A program made the translations under genes and the position numbers. The notes beneath the pieces were generated by a model. It had not been told where the DNA came from, made no database searches, and worked only from the letters and a program-made list of their open reading frames with translations. Of a stretch of 64,000 nt of DNA, positions 21,099-32,984 are shown one piece after another. The DNA is from Gnetum montanum. Taxonomy: Eukaryota > Streptophyta > Gnetopsida > Gnetales > Gnetaceae. Each line of letters opens with the position of its first letter. The stretch's first letter is position 1. The DNA is taken from contig MNCI01015802.1 of NCBI GenBank assembly GCA_015680685.1, positions 858,682 through 922,681 of the forward strand. The letters run 5' to 3'.

Positions 21099-23824
21099 AT
21101 GGCCTTTAAAAGAGGATAGCAAGGAGGACCCTCTCAGGGTGCATCCAAATGGCCAAGGAGAGGTAGAGGCTAGGCATCTCTCAAGGAATGCACAAAATAG
21201 GAGGCACAATCATTCAACATCCATCAGGAGCCTCCTGTTATTGTGCAATCAGGACATGTCGAAGGAAGAGATAGTAGAGCACTTGAATAGGGACAACATC
21301 TTATGTTGTCTCTAGAATGTGTTTAGGCAATTCATGAAAGGTCCATGTTAGCAGCTGTGATAGTGGAGCTTAACTTTGTATGTTTCACGGAGTTTGCTCC
21401 TAAAGCAGTCAGGGACCAACTTAAAGGGTTCCCATTGTGGTTGATTCTCTTTGAAAGTGGTGATTGGTACTTAGGAGAGATGTACCAATTTTTTCACAAT
21501 AAAGAAGAAGGCACCACCATTGATATTGGTGGTGTTTCTATTGATTTCTCTGCCAAAGCCATTTCGAAAGTTCTAAATCTTTTGAATACAGGGCCAAAAG
21601 TTGCTCACTTGTCCACTCGTTCTGATGTTGATGCATGGGAGATATGGTTGAAAAGGACGTACGACAAGGAAGACAAAGCATATGGAGAGCTGACGCTAGA
21701 AGAGAGAACCTACTTCAAAATTGACACATGTCACATCTTTCCCACAAAGGGATTAAACAAAATTTCCACATATGCAGCTAGAGGAAATGCCATCCTGATG
21801 GGCAAGGTTAATGCCAACCTACCCCATCTATATCTTACAAAAATTTTGAGGTGGTTTGCAGAATGTAAGATGGGGAAGTTCACATTGCCCTTCCCTTGTC
21901 TCATTAGGAAGCTATGTTGACATGCTGGAATTCTGGGGTACACCAATGACGTCCTCAGAAAGGCCCAAAATGCTTCATTCACTAAATTACTGAAGCCACC
22001 AACCCCAAGGAAAAGTGCTGGTGAGACATTGGAACCTGAGTAGGAATAGGAAGTGGGGCCTAACACACAAATTACAGGCTAGTAAGACTAGCCACCACTG
22101 CCACCGTAGGACTATCAATTGTCGATGAGCCATCTCAGGGCTGTCCCTGAAATGGTCAGTTGGGAAAGCTATGATGAGGCTAATCTCTTTAGGGTCATCG
22201 ATGATGCTGTATGATCCATAGTCTTAATTGATCATGCATGGGATGAGGCATCTATACAAATAGGAGGAAGGAAATCACACCGGGCATAACAGATCTCTAA
22301 GAATGCTGCATCTTTTAAAGTGCAATTAAAAACTAGTGAAGGTGCCATAGTAGTGATCATGTAGCACTAAGATGCAGCAGGAGCCACAGAAGTGGTCACA
22401 GACTACTTAAAAGAATCATTCAATGTCCTTGTTGTGCCACCAAAAAATTTTACAAGAGCACACGATGCTCAAACTTTGGCTGGTCCCCTAATGATTCCTG
22501 CAAAGCATGAGGATGTTCTAGATTGGTTGTTGCAGATAGGACATGTGATGATGTCTTGTTTGACATCCCTCAAGATGTCACAGCAACTCAGTCAGACCTC
22601 ATCTCCACAAAAGGAAAGCTGGTCATGGTAGAGGTTAGGGCTAAGCATGTAAAGGAGGAGTTAAAAAGACTCCAAGAAAGGCTTGTCACCCTACAAGCTA
22701 CATAGCGGGATCCATCCCAATTCATCCCTACAGACCAGCTAGAGTCCTTTCAGATAGAGCAATTGAATAAATTGCTGGCAGAGAATAAAAGGGTGGTGGA
22801 GGAAAAAGAGAAGGTCAATTGGAATGCTTCCAAGGCACAAGCTCAAACATATGCACATGCCAAAGCACTCAAGGCCTTAAAAGAGGAAAATAAATAGCTT
22901 GTCGCTGACAATCTCCAATTGACTATAGTGGAAAAAAAAAAGAATGTTCTCAAAGAAAATTTTCAACAATTATGGGAATAATTAATAAGGGTTAACCAAG
23001 ACATGAATCTCTTGGCTAGAGAAAATAGAACCCTCTCAAGGGAGGTACACGCGATCTGTCAAAAGAAGAAAATTGAAATAAGCACATGGCAGAATGAGGC
23101 CAAGTGACCTGAGAAGCTCAAAGAGCACTTCAAAGATCAGGTGGGGATGTATAAACAAGTGGTTGAAAAAGAAAACCATATGGCCAAAGCCCAGATTAAC
23201 AGACTTAGTTCTCAAAATGCTGATTAGCGGGCCATATTGGATACTTATGCCTTTGCCTGCCAAGCAAAAATAAAAAGCTAGGACCTATAGATACAAGATC
23301 TCACAGAATACATGGAGTTGGCAAACCTGTGATATGCTAACTTGGCCATGTTGATAGTAGGAAGTCCAAGGAAAAAATTGAAAAAGTAGGTAGCAACCAC
23401 CTACGCAAAGTATGAAATAGAATTTGCTAAGCACAAGAAGATGCTACAAAAATTAGAAGTGGCAAATTTTGAATTAGAGGTGTTCAAGACTAGCTACCAA
23501 GGATAAAAGGATCTCATGGTAGATTTGACTCAATGGCTCACGAACTACCAAGAATACAAGGACAAAGCCAGATTATATGAAGAGGAATGATGGCTATTTG
23601 TAGCTTGGTATGTTAAGGCCAACCAGATGTTTTTGCAACTATCATGTTCATGGGAGGTGATGACTCCATCAAAGATTGGAGCATTAGCATGGATGGCACA
23701 GGATCCCCAAACTAAGGAAGAAAACCTCCAGGCACTCCTTCAAAGACATCAATTTCCAAAACCTGGAGCACAAGATAAGGGGAAGAGACCCATGGAGAAA
23801 CCACCACCACTAAGAACTACATGA
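21099..23824 (+). pseudogene. Element B accessory 3' ORF: plant-transposon-like N-terminal domain plus long coiled coil
   Basis: About 908 codons to the TGA at 23822-23824, now with more than ten stops; longest open part 21345-21920. N-terminus is basic and Gly/Arg-rich. A globular part follows with FTEFAPKAVRDQLKGFPLW, IDIGGVSIDFSAKAISKVL and AILMGKVNANLPHLYLTKIL, similar in style to plant retrotransposon 'putative plant transposon protein' domains. From about codon 440 (22420 on) it is Glu/Lys/Gln-rich with heptads (LQERLVTLQA, NKLLAENKRVVEEKEK, NRLSSQNAD). No transmembrane segment or signal peptide, so it does not look like an envelope protein. Homologues in F, C and E. Confidence 0.75.
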
Positions 23825-24011
23825 GTCCAATAAATTTTATCTTTTGTTAATTCTATGTATGTGTCCCAATTTTGTTTTGTTCAATTCCACGTTGTGGCAT
23901 GGGTAATTCCTAGTTAGTCAAATAATCCCATATCTATCAACTATGTAATCAATTGAACCCATTCTCATTTTGTCTAACTCAAGGACAAGTTGTTATTCAA
24001 TTGTGGGGGTA

Positions 24012-24868
24012 TGATGAATTATGTTTTGCTAGGCTCTGATTTCAAATCCTCGATATCAAGTATGAAATATCGTAGCCTAGATAACAATATTGAATACACA
24101 ATATTGTGGGTCCTGTAAAAGCCTATAAATACCACATTTAGATGCACAAGAAAGGGAGAGTTAGTTGGTATTAGAGTAGGATCTTTTTGTTAGTTTTCAA
24201 TCCATTTCAATTCTTTCCCCAGTGCATGCTACAATGTAATGATTGTGATTGTACGAAACCTTTATTCGGGTGTGATGTACTTGAACACACACATGATCAA
24301 AAATAAAGATCTAGATTACTCCATCATTATAGCATTCACTAAGTTTTAATTGTTTAATTGTTATTGTTATTTATCATTTTCTTAATTGATATTTCTTTAC
24401 TCTCATTTACTATTCTTGTTGTTAAATGCAGAATGAGTACGAATTAATCACGAACATTGAAGTGTGACTACTTGAAAACCCAATAGCATATTTAGGAGTG
24501 CTTAAGTAATGTACATTTGGTAATCCCAGAAGTAGTACATGAGGTCCAAGATGTGTATGGATGATTAAGGATGGATGCTCATCACACTTAGGTTAGCTAG
24601 AATTTGTTTCCTATTGCTTCTTAGTCTAATCAAGATTATTTTCAATTGTCTCCAAGAGTAGCCTAGTGATAGAAATCATATCATACACCTCACTCTATAC
24701 TAAACCATACATGATAAGCAAATACTAGTCCAGGTGGGAAGAAAATGAACTATGATCAATGTGTAACTATCTAGATATCACAACTAGTCCATCTGCGGAG
24801 TTCGACCAGATGGTGCGTACACGCTCGTATTCATATGGTTGAGTGTAGGGGTACCTAGCCACTCATCA
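24012..24868 (+). repeat. Element B 3' LTR (857 bp)
   Basis: Preceded by a GTGGGGGTA tract ending at 24011; TGATGA at 24012, TCATCA ending at 24868, then TSD TTAGG. GATATC site at 24052 and degenerate sites to about 24108, TATAAAT at 24124-24130. Its promoter array is more decayed than that of the 5' LTR. Confidence 0.92.
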
Positions 24869-24985
24869 TTAGGTGATCTCATTTTAAAACCTCTATAGTT
24901 CTAATTCTACATTTTGGAGTCTAGTTTCTATGATCAACAATTTTTATTTAGTTAGAATCAATTCAAATTGCACCACTATAACATT
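24869..24985 (-). pseudogene. Element E accessory ORF, middle piece between B and C
   Basis: Minus-strand translation gives ETRLQNVELEL and related residues, matching MIEMRAEHAEVEVQKLQEML of element F. Flanked by TTAGG (B duplication, 24869-24873) and ACATT (C duplication, 24981-24985). Confidence 0.65.
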
Positions 24986-25765
24986 TGATGGGATGCAATA
25001 TTGCGACGGACGCGATATAGCGTACGCGATATCGCAGTCCGCCACAATATCTATAAATAAGAAGCAGCTCTCCCTTGATTTGGTATTAGGAGTTAGAAAT
25101 AGCGAAGCTCTAGCAGTTTGACCACTTCAGAGATAGATTATTTTTCCCATGTTTGCCCATAGTGTGGTGAATGTAATTGTACAACATTCTGTATTCAAGT
25201 GTGATGTACTTGGACACACACATGACTGGCAATAAAGATCAAGATTACTTCATCATTGTAGCAGTCACTTTGTTTATTTAATTTTTATTTACTACTTTCT
25301 TGCTCACCCTTAAACTCCTAGAATGTGGAACAAGTATGACTTGATTACGAGCATTTAAGTGTGACTACTTGGTATCCCAGTGGCGTACCTAGGATCTGTG
25401 CTTGGTAATCCCAGTGGTAGTCATGCACAAGGTCCAAGATGTGTATGGTTGATCAAGGAATCAATTGCTCATCACACTTAAGCTAGATTAGATTTCCTTA
25501 CCTTTTCCTCCTAGTTTAGCGTAGTTAATATTACATTTCACTGCCTTCAGGAGTAGTGTTAGACTAGGAACACATCATACACCTCACCTTGGACTAAACC
25601 ATACGTGACAAATATAATACTAGTCTAGGTGGGAAGACAGTGAACTACGACCTAAGGATAACTGTCTAGGTGCCACAACTAGTCCGTCTGCAGAGTTTGA
25701 CCTGATGGCGCGTGAGAAAGCTCGTATTCGTATGGTTGAGTGTAGGGGTACCTCGCTACTCATCA
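24986..25765 (+). repeat. Element C 5' LTR (780 bp)
   Basis: TGATGG at 24986, TCATCA ending at 25765. The promoter array is short: GATATA at 25014 and GATATC at 25028 (14 bp apart), TATAAATA at 25052-25059. The 3' LTR has a longer array, so sites were lost here or gained there. AATAAAG near 25231 fits a polyadenylation signal. Confidence 0.92.
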
Positions 25766-25766
25766 T

Positions 25767-25784
25767 TGGCACTGTTGCCAGGGA
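25767..25784 (+). other. Element C primer-binding site (tRNA-Asp-like)
   Basis: TGGCACTGTTGCCAGGGA, one base after the LTR end; differs from the tRNA-Asp complement by C-to-T or G-to-A changes only. Confidence 0.8.
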
Positions 25785-25896
25785 TGGTGCTAGTTATTTA
25801 GATTAGTTATATCATACAAGGTCGCTGTATAGAACTTAATGATATATCTCTTAGAAAGAAGTAATTATAAAAAGTCACATAAATTTACACACAACA

Positions 25897-27670
25897 ATGC
25901 CTCTCCTACAAGACAATAACAATGCCACACTTAGTGAGGAAGTTCATTGGAGAACCAACGAACTATATGACAATGAAGATTGGAGTATACAACCTGAAGT
26001 GGGAGTTTCTTATGAACATGAATGAAAACAGCATCATCCCAACACACAAATGCATAACTTACAAGATGACGATGAACCCCCACTGGCCTCTACAAGCTTA
26101 ACGCAAATACAAGAGGTTGTTCGAATCTCACGTAGGCATCGTAAAGAGAGCCGTCTACCCAGGCTCGATTTTAACAACTTTCCCAAATTTTCAGGAGGCT
26201 ATGACTTAGATCCGTATCAACACTTACAAGCCTTCTACGATGCCTGCACATGGAATAACATTGATAACAGGTGGCAAAAAATTAAGCTCTTTCCTATGAC
26301 ACTCGTTGACCAAGCAAAAGTATGGTATAAATCATTAAAAACAAATTCAATACGGCGCTGGTCAACAATGGTAGAAGTCTTTAACAAAAAATATCAAACC
26401 TACGTAAGAGTGTCAGCCTTGAGGAAACAAATCCAAGGATGGAAACAAGCAAAACATGAACCCTTGGACATGGCCTTAGAAAGATATTATGCACTATTAA
26501 ACAATTGTCCAGGCCATGGGTTTTTCGAGGAAAGGATAATGTACCATATCATTGATGGGCTACGTAATGAAACAAGAGAGACCTTAGGAACGTATGCCCA
26601 AGGGCAACTATACAAACTACAAACCCATCAAAACCAAGAGCTTATTAAGTGGGTAGCAAAAGAAGAAGGGGAAATAGATACATGGGAGAGTGTTGAAAAA
26701 CATCAACGGGACCAAAATCACAACTTAACAAAGGTCCCTGATCATAACAAGGAGAAATCAACAAATCTCAAGGTGGAAACATTATCTTTGCCAATACAAC
26801 AATCATTAGAAGAAGTCGAGGCAAAGATCAAGAAGATGTTGGACTGGATATATCACAAGTGTGGAGAATGTGTCAACATCATTGGAGATAGAGTTTTGAT
26901 AACCCAAGAAGCAGGACGAAATAATAGACACTTGGAGAAAAAGAATGAAGGGAATAAGTGCTCAACTACCAGTCATACATATGAATGCAACATATGCCTG
27001 TACGATCACCCCAAAGGCCAATGCCCAATATTGTTACATTTATATGAGCATTGGGAAAACACGTTACATCCAGAGTTTGTACAGAGATCCTGTGTTCGAT
27101 CACAGTGGCAACCATCCCAGTTGTGGGAGAGACCACCCTTAGAATAGAGGCACCCTTCATATTTTTCGAACTCGAATGCTTATCACGTTCAACATCCTGT
27201 TTCTCCAACTGGGCCAACATACTTTATCTCACCACACTACTATTCTCCATAATACTATCAACCCATGCCTCCAACACAACCACCACCTTGTGCACCTTAT
27301 ATTCCTCCTAACTTTCAACATTCTTATCCTTTCCCTCCTTCCACATCGCCACCAACTACCCCTAACGTACCTGCACCACTGCAACCCACGAACAACACTT
27401 GTGCTACTGCTATTAACAAGAGTGAAAAGCCTCCTCAACATCGAAAGCGTCCTTTCTTTAAACACAGCCGTAGGAAAGGACAACACAATTCCGAGGCCAN
27501 AATCGTATGAAGTGCCCCAATATGTTTATTACAATCAAGTGTGTGAACCTCGAGGGGATAAGTATAGACCGGTTCCAATACTTCCAACATGCAAGGATCC
27601 TTATCTTTCATTTATTAATCCTTGCCATACTCAACCGATTAGTTATGGGGGATACCCTCCATTTCAATAA
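25897..27670 (+). pseudogene. Element C gag
   Basis: Starts MPLLQDNNNATLSEEVHW at 25897; a stop at about 26023 separates a second long frame, 26050-27147, of 365 residues. That frame holds the gag capsid domain (LPRLDFNNFPKFSGGYDLDP near residue 43, WYKSLKTNSIRRWSTMVEVF near 102, the LERYYALLNNCPGHG stretch near 145, LRNETRETLGTYAQGQL near 176) and a knuckle CNICLYDHPKGQC with CX2CX3HX4C spacing. A Pro/Ser/Thr-rich tail follows in other frames to 27670. An N at 27500 sits where about 200 bp present in B are absent. Confidence 0.88.
27490..27510. other. Assembly join (N at 27500) with probable missing gag sequence
   Basis: No duplicated flank here, unlike the other two N sites. Element B has roughly 200 bp more at this point (about 18690-18890), so the join may hide missing sequence or a true deletion. 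Confidence 0.5.
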
Positions 27671-29575
27671 CAAGCAGGGTTAATAAATATTTTTCATTTT
27701 CTTTGATTTTTCAATTTTTGTTTTCCAATTTTTCATTTTTCAATTTTTGTTTTATCTTTTTTATCTTCTATGTTTTTATCTTTTCATGTGTTTTTTGTAA
27801 GTAATCTCATCTACGAATAAAACACTCATGTGGATCGTTGGTTAAGGTGTGTTCTATATTATTAAGTCTCGAGTGATCAATTATCTGGAACAGTGAGCCC
27901 ATTACACCCACTCATCCATTCTACCAATAAGAGGTTCTGTTCGAGGGTACAATGATATTCTTGATATTCTTTAAACTTAAAAATTAATTTTGTGTTCATT
28001 GTACCTAGAATGAAGAAGGATGGACCAAGAGGGAATGATTAGGATGTGATATCAAGGGGATTTGCGGATTCTCTTTGGTGACAACTATGGATGTTATCAT
28101 GCAACGTGGTTGTACTAAGATCCTTGTAGATCTAATGAAGAATGGGAGTAAGAGTAATAAAAAAGGCACTCGAAAATCAAGCGCTGTTCTAGGGGGTCCC
28201 ACTGGAAAGACATGCACCCATGCCTAAAGGTTGGCGGCTTCTCTGGATTCAGTAAAGTGAAAAAAAAAGAAAAGAAAAAGAAAAAGAACAACAAAGTGCC
28301 ATAAAACAAAAAGCACTCCTCCCTTGCATAAAAAACCAAGTGATCGTACGCCTTATTGTTATGGTACTCTCATTGTTGCTCACCATGGGATGAAATGATG
28401 CGATGCCATTGATTGAAGGATGGACTTGATCCTGATCTTAGAATGATGGGTTAATAACACCTTAATCATGATTTTCACGTAGGATTCATTGTGCCCTGGG
28501 TTAGTTACCTCATGTCCCAATCTCTACGATCCCTTTCTATACTTCACCTCATCTCACTATTCGTGTAATCATAGCTCATGTCCCGTGTAGCATAGAATTT
28601 TCATCTCATTCTGGTGATATTTACGTGTGTGTGTTTTGTGGAGTTAGTGCGAATTACATTTAACCCTTCTAGTTCCCATAGACACTTTAAGTGTGGTTAC
28701 ACAAGGGCATTATAGGTTGGAACCTGCTGTGGGGAGGATCCACTTATGTAATTTTTTGTAATCTTCACTTAGGACATAGCTCACACACACAATTTCTTAC
28801 CCTCAGCTTAATTTTTCAATTGATATTCTTTTCCTTATTACTATCCCTCTCATTCAACATTCCTATGAATCATCACATAGCCTTTTTCTCTACCATCCGA
28901 GGTCCTTATTGATAAATTCCACACCATCATAATTTTCATGCCTTCAGAACTAGTTGAATTACCCTGGAATCCTTTAATAATTGTCCATATGTCCTTAGTT
29001 TACATCGTTTAATTTCAAAGAAATATTAAAAATTCAGTACATTCTCTAAGTGCCCTAACTTCAATAAAAATATATATATACATGACCTCCCTATGCTCAT
29101 CAACATTATTTGCAACTGTTCACGTAGGGGAAGTTTTTCAAATTTCTCTCTATGCCTTGCGATTGTGCTTCCCTTGCTTTCATATCCATAACTCACTCGT
29201 TGGTACTCCGATTTTCATTCCGTTTGAACCTACTTGACCCTAGAGTGTTCATCTTAGTCGTGGGGGAGGGGCACATGCCGAATAGCGCATAAAGTTTTTG
29301 AAATTCATCATTTCCCAAAGGACATATTTAAGGGTAATTAGTTGTAAAATTAAGAACAAAATGTGTCAAATATAATTTCATCCCCTTAGCTATACCAGAA
29401 AATTAAATTTAGACACCACCTAAGCAAAGAGGACTTAACATTATAATCTTTCGGAGACATGTTCTTTCAATAATTAACATCACATGGAATTAAAGTAAAT
29501 CTATTAAGGTAAGTAGTAAGGTATAACCTAACTTTGGTAACAACCTTACTAACGATTGGTCTCGTGTGATTGCAA
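27671..29575 (+). other. Element C non-coding region, conserved block and splice site
   Basis: T-rich start, a purine tract at about 28258-28292, the conserved block TGTGGGGAGGATCCACTTAT at 28729-28748, a GTCGTGGGGGAGGGG motif at about 29257-29271, then a branch point TTACTAACG (about 29545) and GTGTGATTGCAA before the ATG at 29576. The acceptor AG is changed to AA. The promoter-like array of element B is absent near 29060, although TATATATA remains. Confidence 0.65.
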
Positions 29576-30178
29576 ATGGCCCCAAAACACGGACAATAGG
29601 AAGGTCTTGCTCAAGGTGCAATCGAACGACCTTGGAGAGGTGGAAGACAAGATCCTACTGGACAACATGTAGAATAGGAGGAACAATCACTCAGCATTCA
29701 TCAAGAAGATCCTCCTACCATATGGTCTGGGCAGGCAGAAGCAGGAGATACCCTCTCTGAAAGTGGTGCCTGGTACTTAGAGGAAACGTACCAATTTTGA
29801 CACAATAAAGGAGAAGGCACCATGGTTAACATTTTTGGTGTGACTATTGATTCCTCTGTTCAAGCCATTTTGGAAGTATTAAACCTTCCGAATACAGGGC
29901 CCAGGGCCAAAGGTTGCTCAAAACTAGCTGGACACTTTCAGAACCGAGCAACTTAATAAATTGTTGACAGAGAATAAAAGGATGGCAGAAGAAAAAGAGA
30001 AGGCTGACTAGGCTACCTCTATGGCCCAAGTGCAAACTTACATGCATGCCAAGGCACTCAAGGCCTTACAAGAGGAGAAACTCTGGGCCATACTTCAACG
30101 CCATAAAATCCCAAGACCTGGAGTGTAAGAAAAGGGAAAGACACCCATGGAGGAGCCACCACCACCAGGAACTATATG
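29576..30178 (+). pseudogene. Element C accessory ORF, internally deleted
   Basis: Begins MAPKHGQ like B, then jumps to GAWYLEETYQFxHNKGEG (about 29760-29820), GVTIDSSVQAILEVL, and on to the coiled coil around NKLLTENKRMAEEKEKAD (about 29950-30010) and the end PMEEPPPPGT. At least two large deletions against B; the TGA stop of B reads TGC. Confidence 0.75.
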
Positions 30179-30347
30179 CGTTCCAAATTTTTGTAGTTGT
30201 ATATATTTTGTGTGTTGTGTGTTCTTCCCACATTTCAGTTTCATTTCATTTTTTCTAGTTAATAATCCCATACCTATCCACTATGTAATCAATAGAGCTT
30301 GTTCTCTTTGTAACTTGAGAACGAGTTTTTATTTAGTCGTGGGGGTA

Positions 30348-31178
30348 TGATGGGATGCGATATCGCATGGGTCGCGATATCGTGTATGCGATATCGCATC
30401 CGTCGCGATATCGTATCTTCCCTTGTGATATCGCGTACTTGATATCGCAGTCTACCGCAATATCTATAAATAAGAAGTGGCTCTCCCTTGATTTGGTATT
30501 AGGAGTTAGAAGTAGCGAAGCTCTGGCAGTTTGACCACTCCAGAGATAGATTATTTTTCCCGTGTTTGCCTGTAGTGTGGTGAATGTAATTGTATGACAT
30601 TCTTTATTCGAGTGTGACGTACTTGGACATGCACATGACCAACAATAAAGATCGAGATTACTTCATCATTGTAGTAGTTAATTTTTTTATTTAATTGTTA
30701 TTTACTACATTCTCTCTCACCCTTAAACTCCTAGAACGCGGAACGAGTACGACTTGATAACAAGTATTTAAGTGTGACTACTTGGTATCCCAGTGGCATA
30801 CCTAGGATCTACGCTTGGTCATCCCATTGGTAGTCATGCACAAGGTCCAAGATGTGTACGGTTGATCAAGGAATCAGTTGCTCGTCGCACTTAGGCTAGA
30901 TTAGATTTCCTTACCTTTTCCTCCTAGTTTAGCTTAGTTAATATTACATTCCATTTTCTTCAGGAGTAGCGTTAGACTAGGAACACATCATACACCTCAC
31001 TTTTCTCTAAACCATACATGACAAATATAATACTAGTCCAGGTGGGAAGATAGCGAACTACGACCTAAGGATAACTGTCTAGGTGCCACAACTAGTCCGT
31101 CTGTGGAGTTCGACCAGATCGTGCGTGAGAACGCTGATATTCGTATGGTTGAGTGTAGGGGTACCTCGGCACTCATCA
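30348..31178 (+). repeat. Element C 3' LTR (831 bp)
   Basis: Preceded by GTCGTGGGGGTA ending at 30347. TGATGG at 30348, TCATCA ending at 31178. GATATC array about 30359-30450 with CpG-rich spacers, TATAAATA at 30465-30472. Confidence 0.92.
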
Positions 31179-32984
31179 ACATTTTTAGGAATTTCAAAAA
31201 TATCTTAAATAGTGTATCCTATTTGTAATAATTGATCCAAGGCATCCTCATGTTGCTCTGCACTCATTGTTCCTTCTATCCTTCTAGTACTAGTAGGTTC
31301 TTGAATGTCCTATGTAGTAGTGAACTTACAAAAAGGGGATGTAGGAACATTCAAAGTAATACTTATGTGATCAATAGGATTCTTGACAATAGACTATTAG
31401 CCTTTGGAGGCATAACTAGGATTTTCGCTCCATCACCTACTGCAAGAGTAACCTAGAATGCAACAGTAGCCCCAAAATTTTATACTAATCATTTATTCTT
31501 TATAGGCTACATTGCCCAAAACAAGGTTCATGAAGACTTATAGTTAATCCATTATTACACTTAGTAGCTATTGAAAGTCTTCTAGCCTCCAACTCACTAC
31601 TTCAGATAATTCTCATAAATGACTCATGACTCATCTCTTATAAAATTAAAATAAGTATATGGCTTAAAAATTCTCATGAAGAATAAATATCCTAATTGTG
31701 CAATAAAAATAACATTGAAGATGAATGCTCCACTTTTCTATAATATCTTGCATTTGAGCATATTAGACATAGATGGAATATTATAGTTGTAAATTTAGCT
31801 AATTTGTTTCAAATGTTACCAAGAATATTTGACAATTTTCTTAACGATATTTTCTACTCTCATAGCATGTATATTTCTACTATCTAATAGATCTAGAGGG
31901 TTTTTGGACATAATAAAATTTAATTTTAGTTTTAGTATACTTCTAGATCTATTATAGAGATATTAGTATTAGGTCTTGCACCACTAATTTTTGCTACTAG
32001 TGTGCTTTTTGAGGATTCTATATTAGGAGGTACTTCTTCTTAATTCTTTTTGGCATACATTAGTTTAATCATCTTAGTATATGATGCATTTATAGCTCTG
32101 TTAACTACATCATTTGTATACCCAAGTATGCTAGCTTACTTGTAAATCTTTTTGATAAGGCAAGGAAATGAAAGTGTCAACTTGCCTGATTGCTTCTCCT
32201 TGAATTATCATTCAATCTCTAGAAAAAAAGCTAAGCCTAGTTTACTAGATACCTTCCACTTATAATAGTATTTTCCATTGCTACATAATTTAATATTTTT
32301 TTAAATTCTTTATAGGGTAAATGTGGTACATCCCTATATTAAAATATATCCTCTCAACTAGAGATAAAGATCCAAATGTTTTAGTTTTATCTTGGTATAC
32401 TTTTTTCAATCATAAATTTCTTCTCTCTCTATATTAAATCAAGTATATACTTCAACTATGTTTGTACCCATCTTAGGTAATCCAAATGGTGTAGCAATAG
32501 TCTTAACAAAATATGACACTAAGAACCCCTTTATTTTAAATTTGGAATGCACTTTCATATTATACTAAAATTAACATGTTTCTCCAATTTAGCATTGCTC
32601 ATTGGTTGAAATCATTGATCAAAATGGCAAAGCTAGTAATTTTTCTCATACCTCTTGTGGAGCGAACTCTAGAAATGGTCCAAAGTTAAGTTCAACAATG
32701 ACAATAGCCATGACTAGTTTATCCTTAATTCTCTAAACATACTCATTAGTGTGTGTGAGCTACCTTCCTACTTTAGGTACTTGCAGTACCAATTCTCCTT
32801 GCATAAATTGTTAGATCTATGTTGTTAATTGATGCACTATTCTTGATTGTGCCTCTTTTTCTTCTACATAAGACTATTATGATTGATTCCTATCTCATCC
32901 TCCTCCTCTACAATATTCTCCTCTCTATCTTTTCTCACATGGTTGTTAGGGTCCTTAAATCTTAGGAACTTGCTTGGGTGTCAT
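31179..32984 (-). pseudogene. Element E accessory ORF, N-terminal part
   Basis: The minus-strand start is ATG at 32984-32982, in a context (GATTAGAA-ATG-ACACCC) matching element C's acceptor and start. Nucleotide alignment to F (59480-60340) and B (21099-22500) is clear: plus-strand CCTATTTGTAATAATTGATC at about 31219 and AAGGCAAGGAAATGAAAGTG near 32156 find counterparts in F. Very many stops. Co-linear with B and F up to C's insertion point. Confidence 0.75.

Larger units (their letters stand above)
13019..24868 (+). mobile_element. Element B: non-autonomous gag plus accessory-ORF retrotransposon
   Basis: Complete by structure: LTRs 13019-13861 and 24012-24868, TSD TTAGG at 13014-13018 and 24869-24873, primer-binding site 13863-13880, gag (split), non-coding region, internal promoter-like block, splice acceptor, accessory ORF 21099-23824 and G-tract. 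No protease, RT, RNase H or integrase between gag and the accessory ORF, so it would need Pol in trans. Both ORFs have stops now. A 3036-bp solo LTR sits in gag. The host site is E's accessory ORF. Confidence 0.92.
24986..31178 (+). mobile_element. Element C: non-autonomous gag plus accessory-ORF retrotransposon
   Basis: LTRs 24986-25765 and 30348-31178, TSD ACATT (24981-24985, 31179-31183), primer-binding site 25767-25784, best-kept gag of the group, a 1.9-kb non-coding region and a heavily deleted accessory ORF. No pol. The 5' end is TGATGG rather than TGATGA in both LTRs. Inserted in E's accessory ORF about 112 bp from element B. Confidence 0.93.

Noticed and set aside
21099-23824. Accessory ORF as an envelope gene
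   Set aside because: It sits in the env position, but no signal peptide, transmembrane segment or cleavage-site-like motif is visible; it is coiled-coil.
27229-27486. 85-codon minus-strand Arg/Trp-rich ORF
   Set aside because: It is the complement of the Pro/Ser-rich gag tail of element C.
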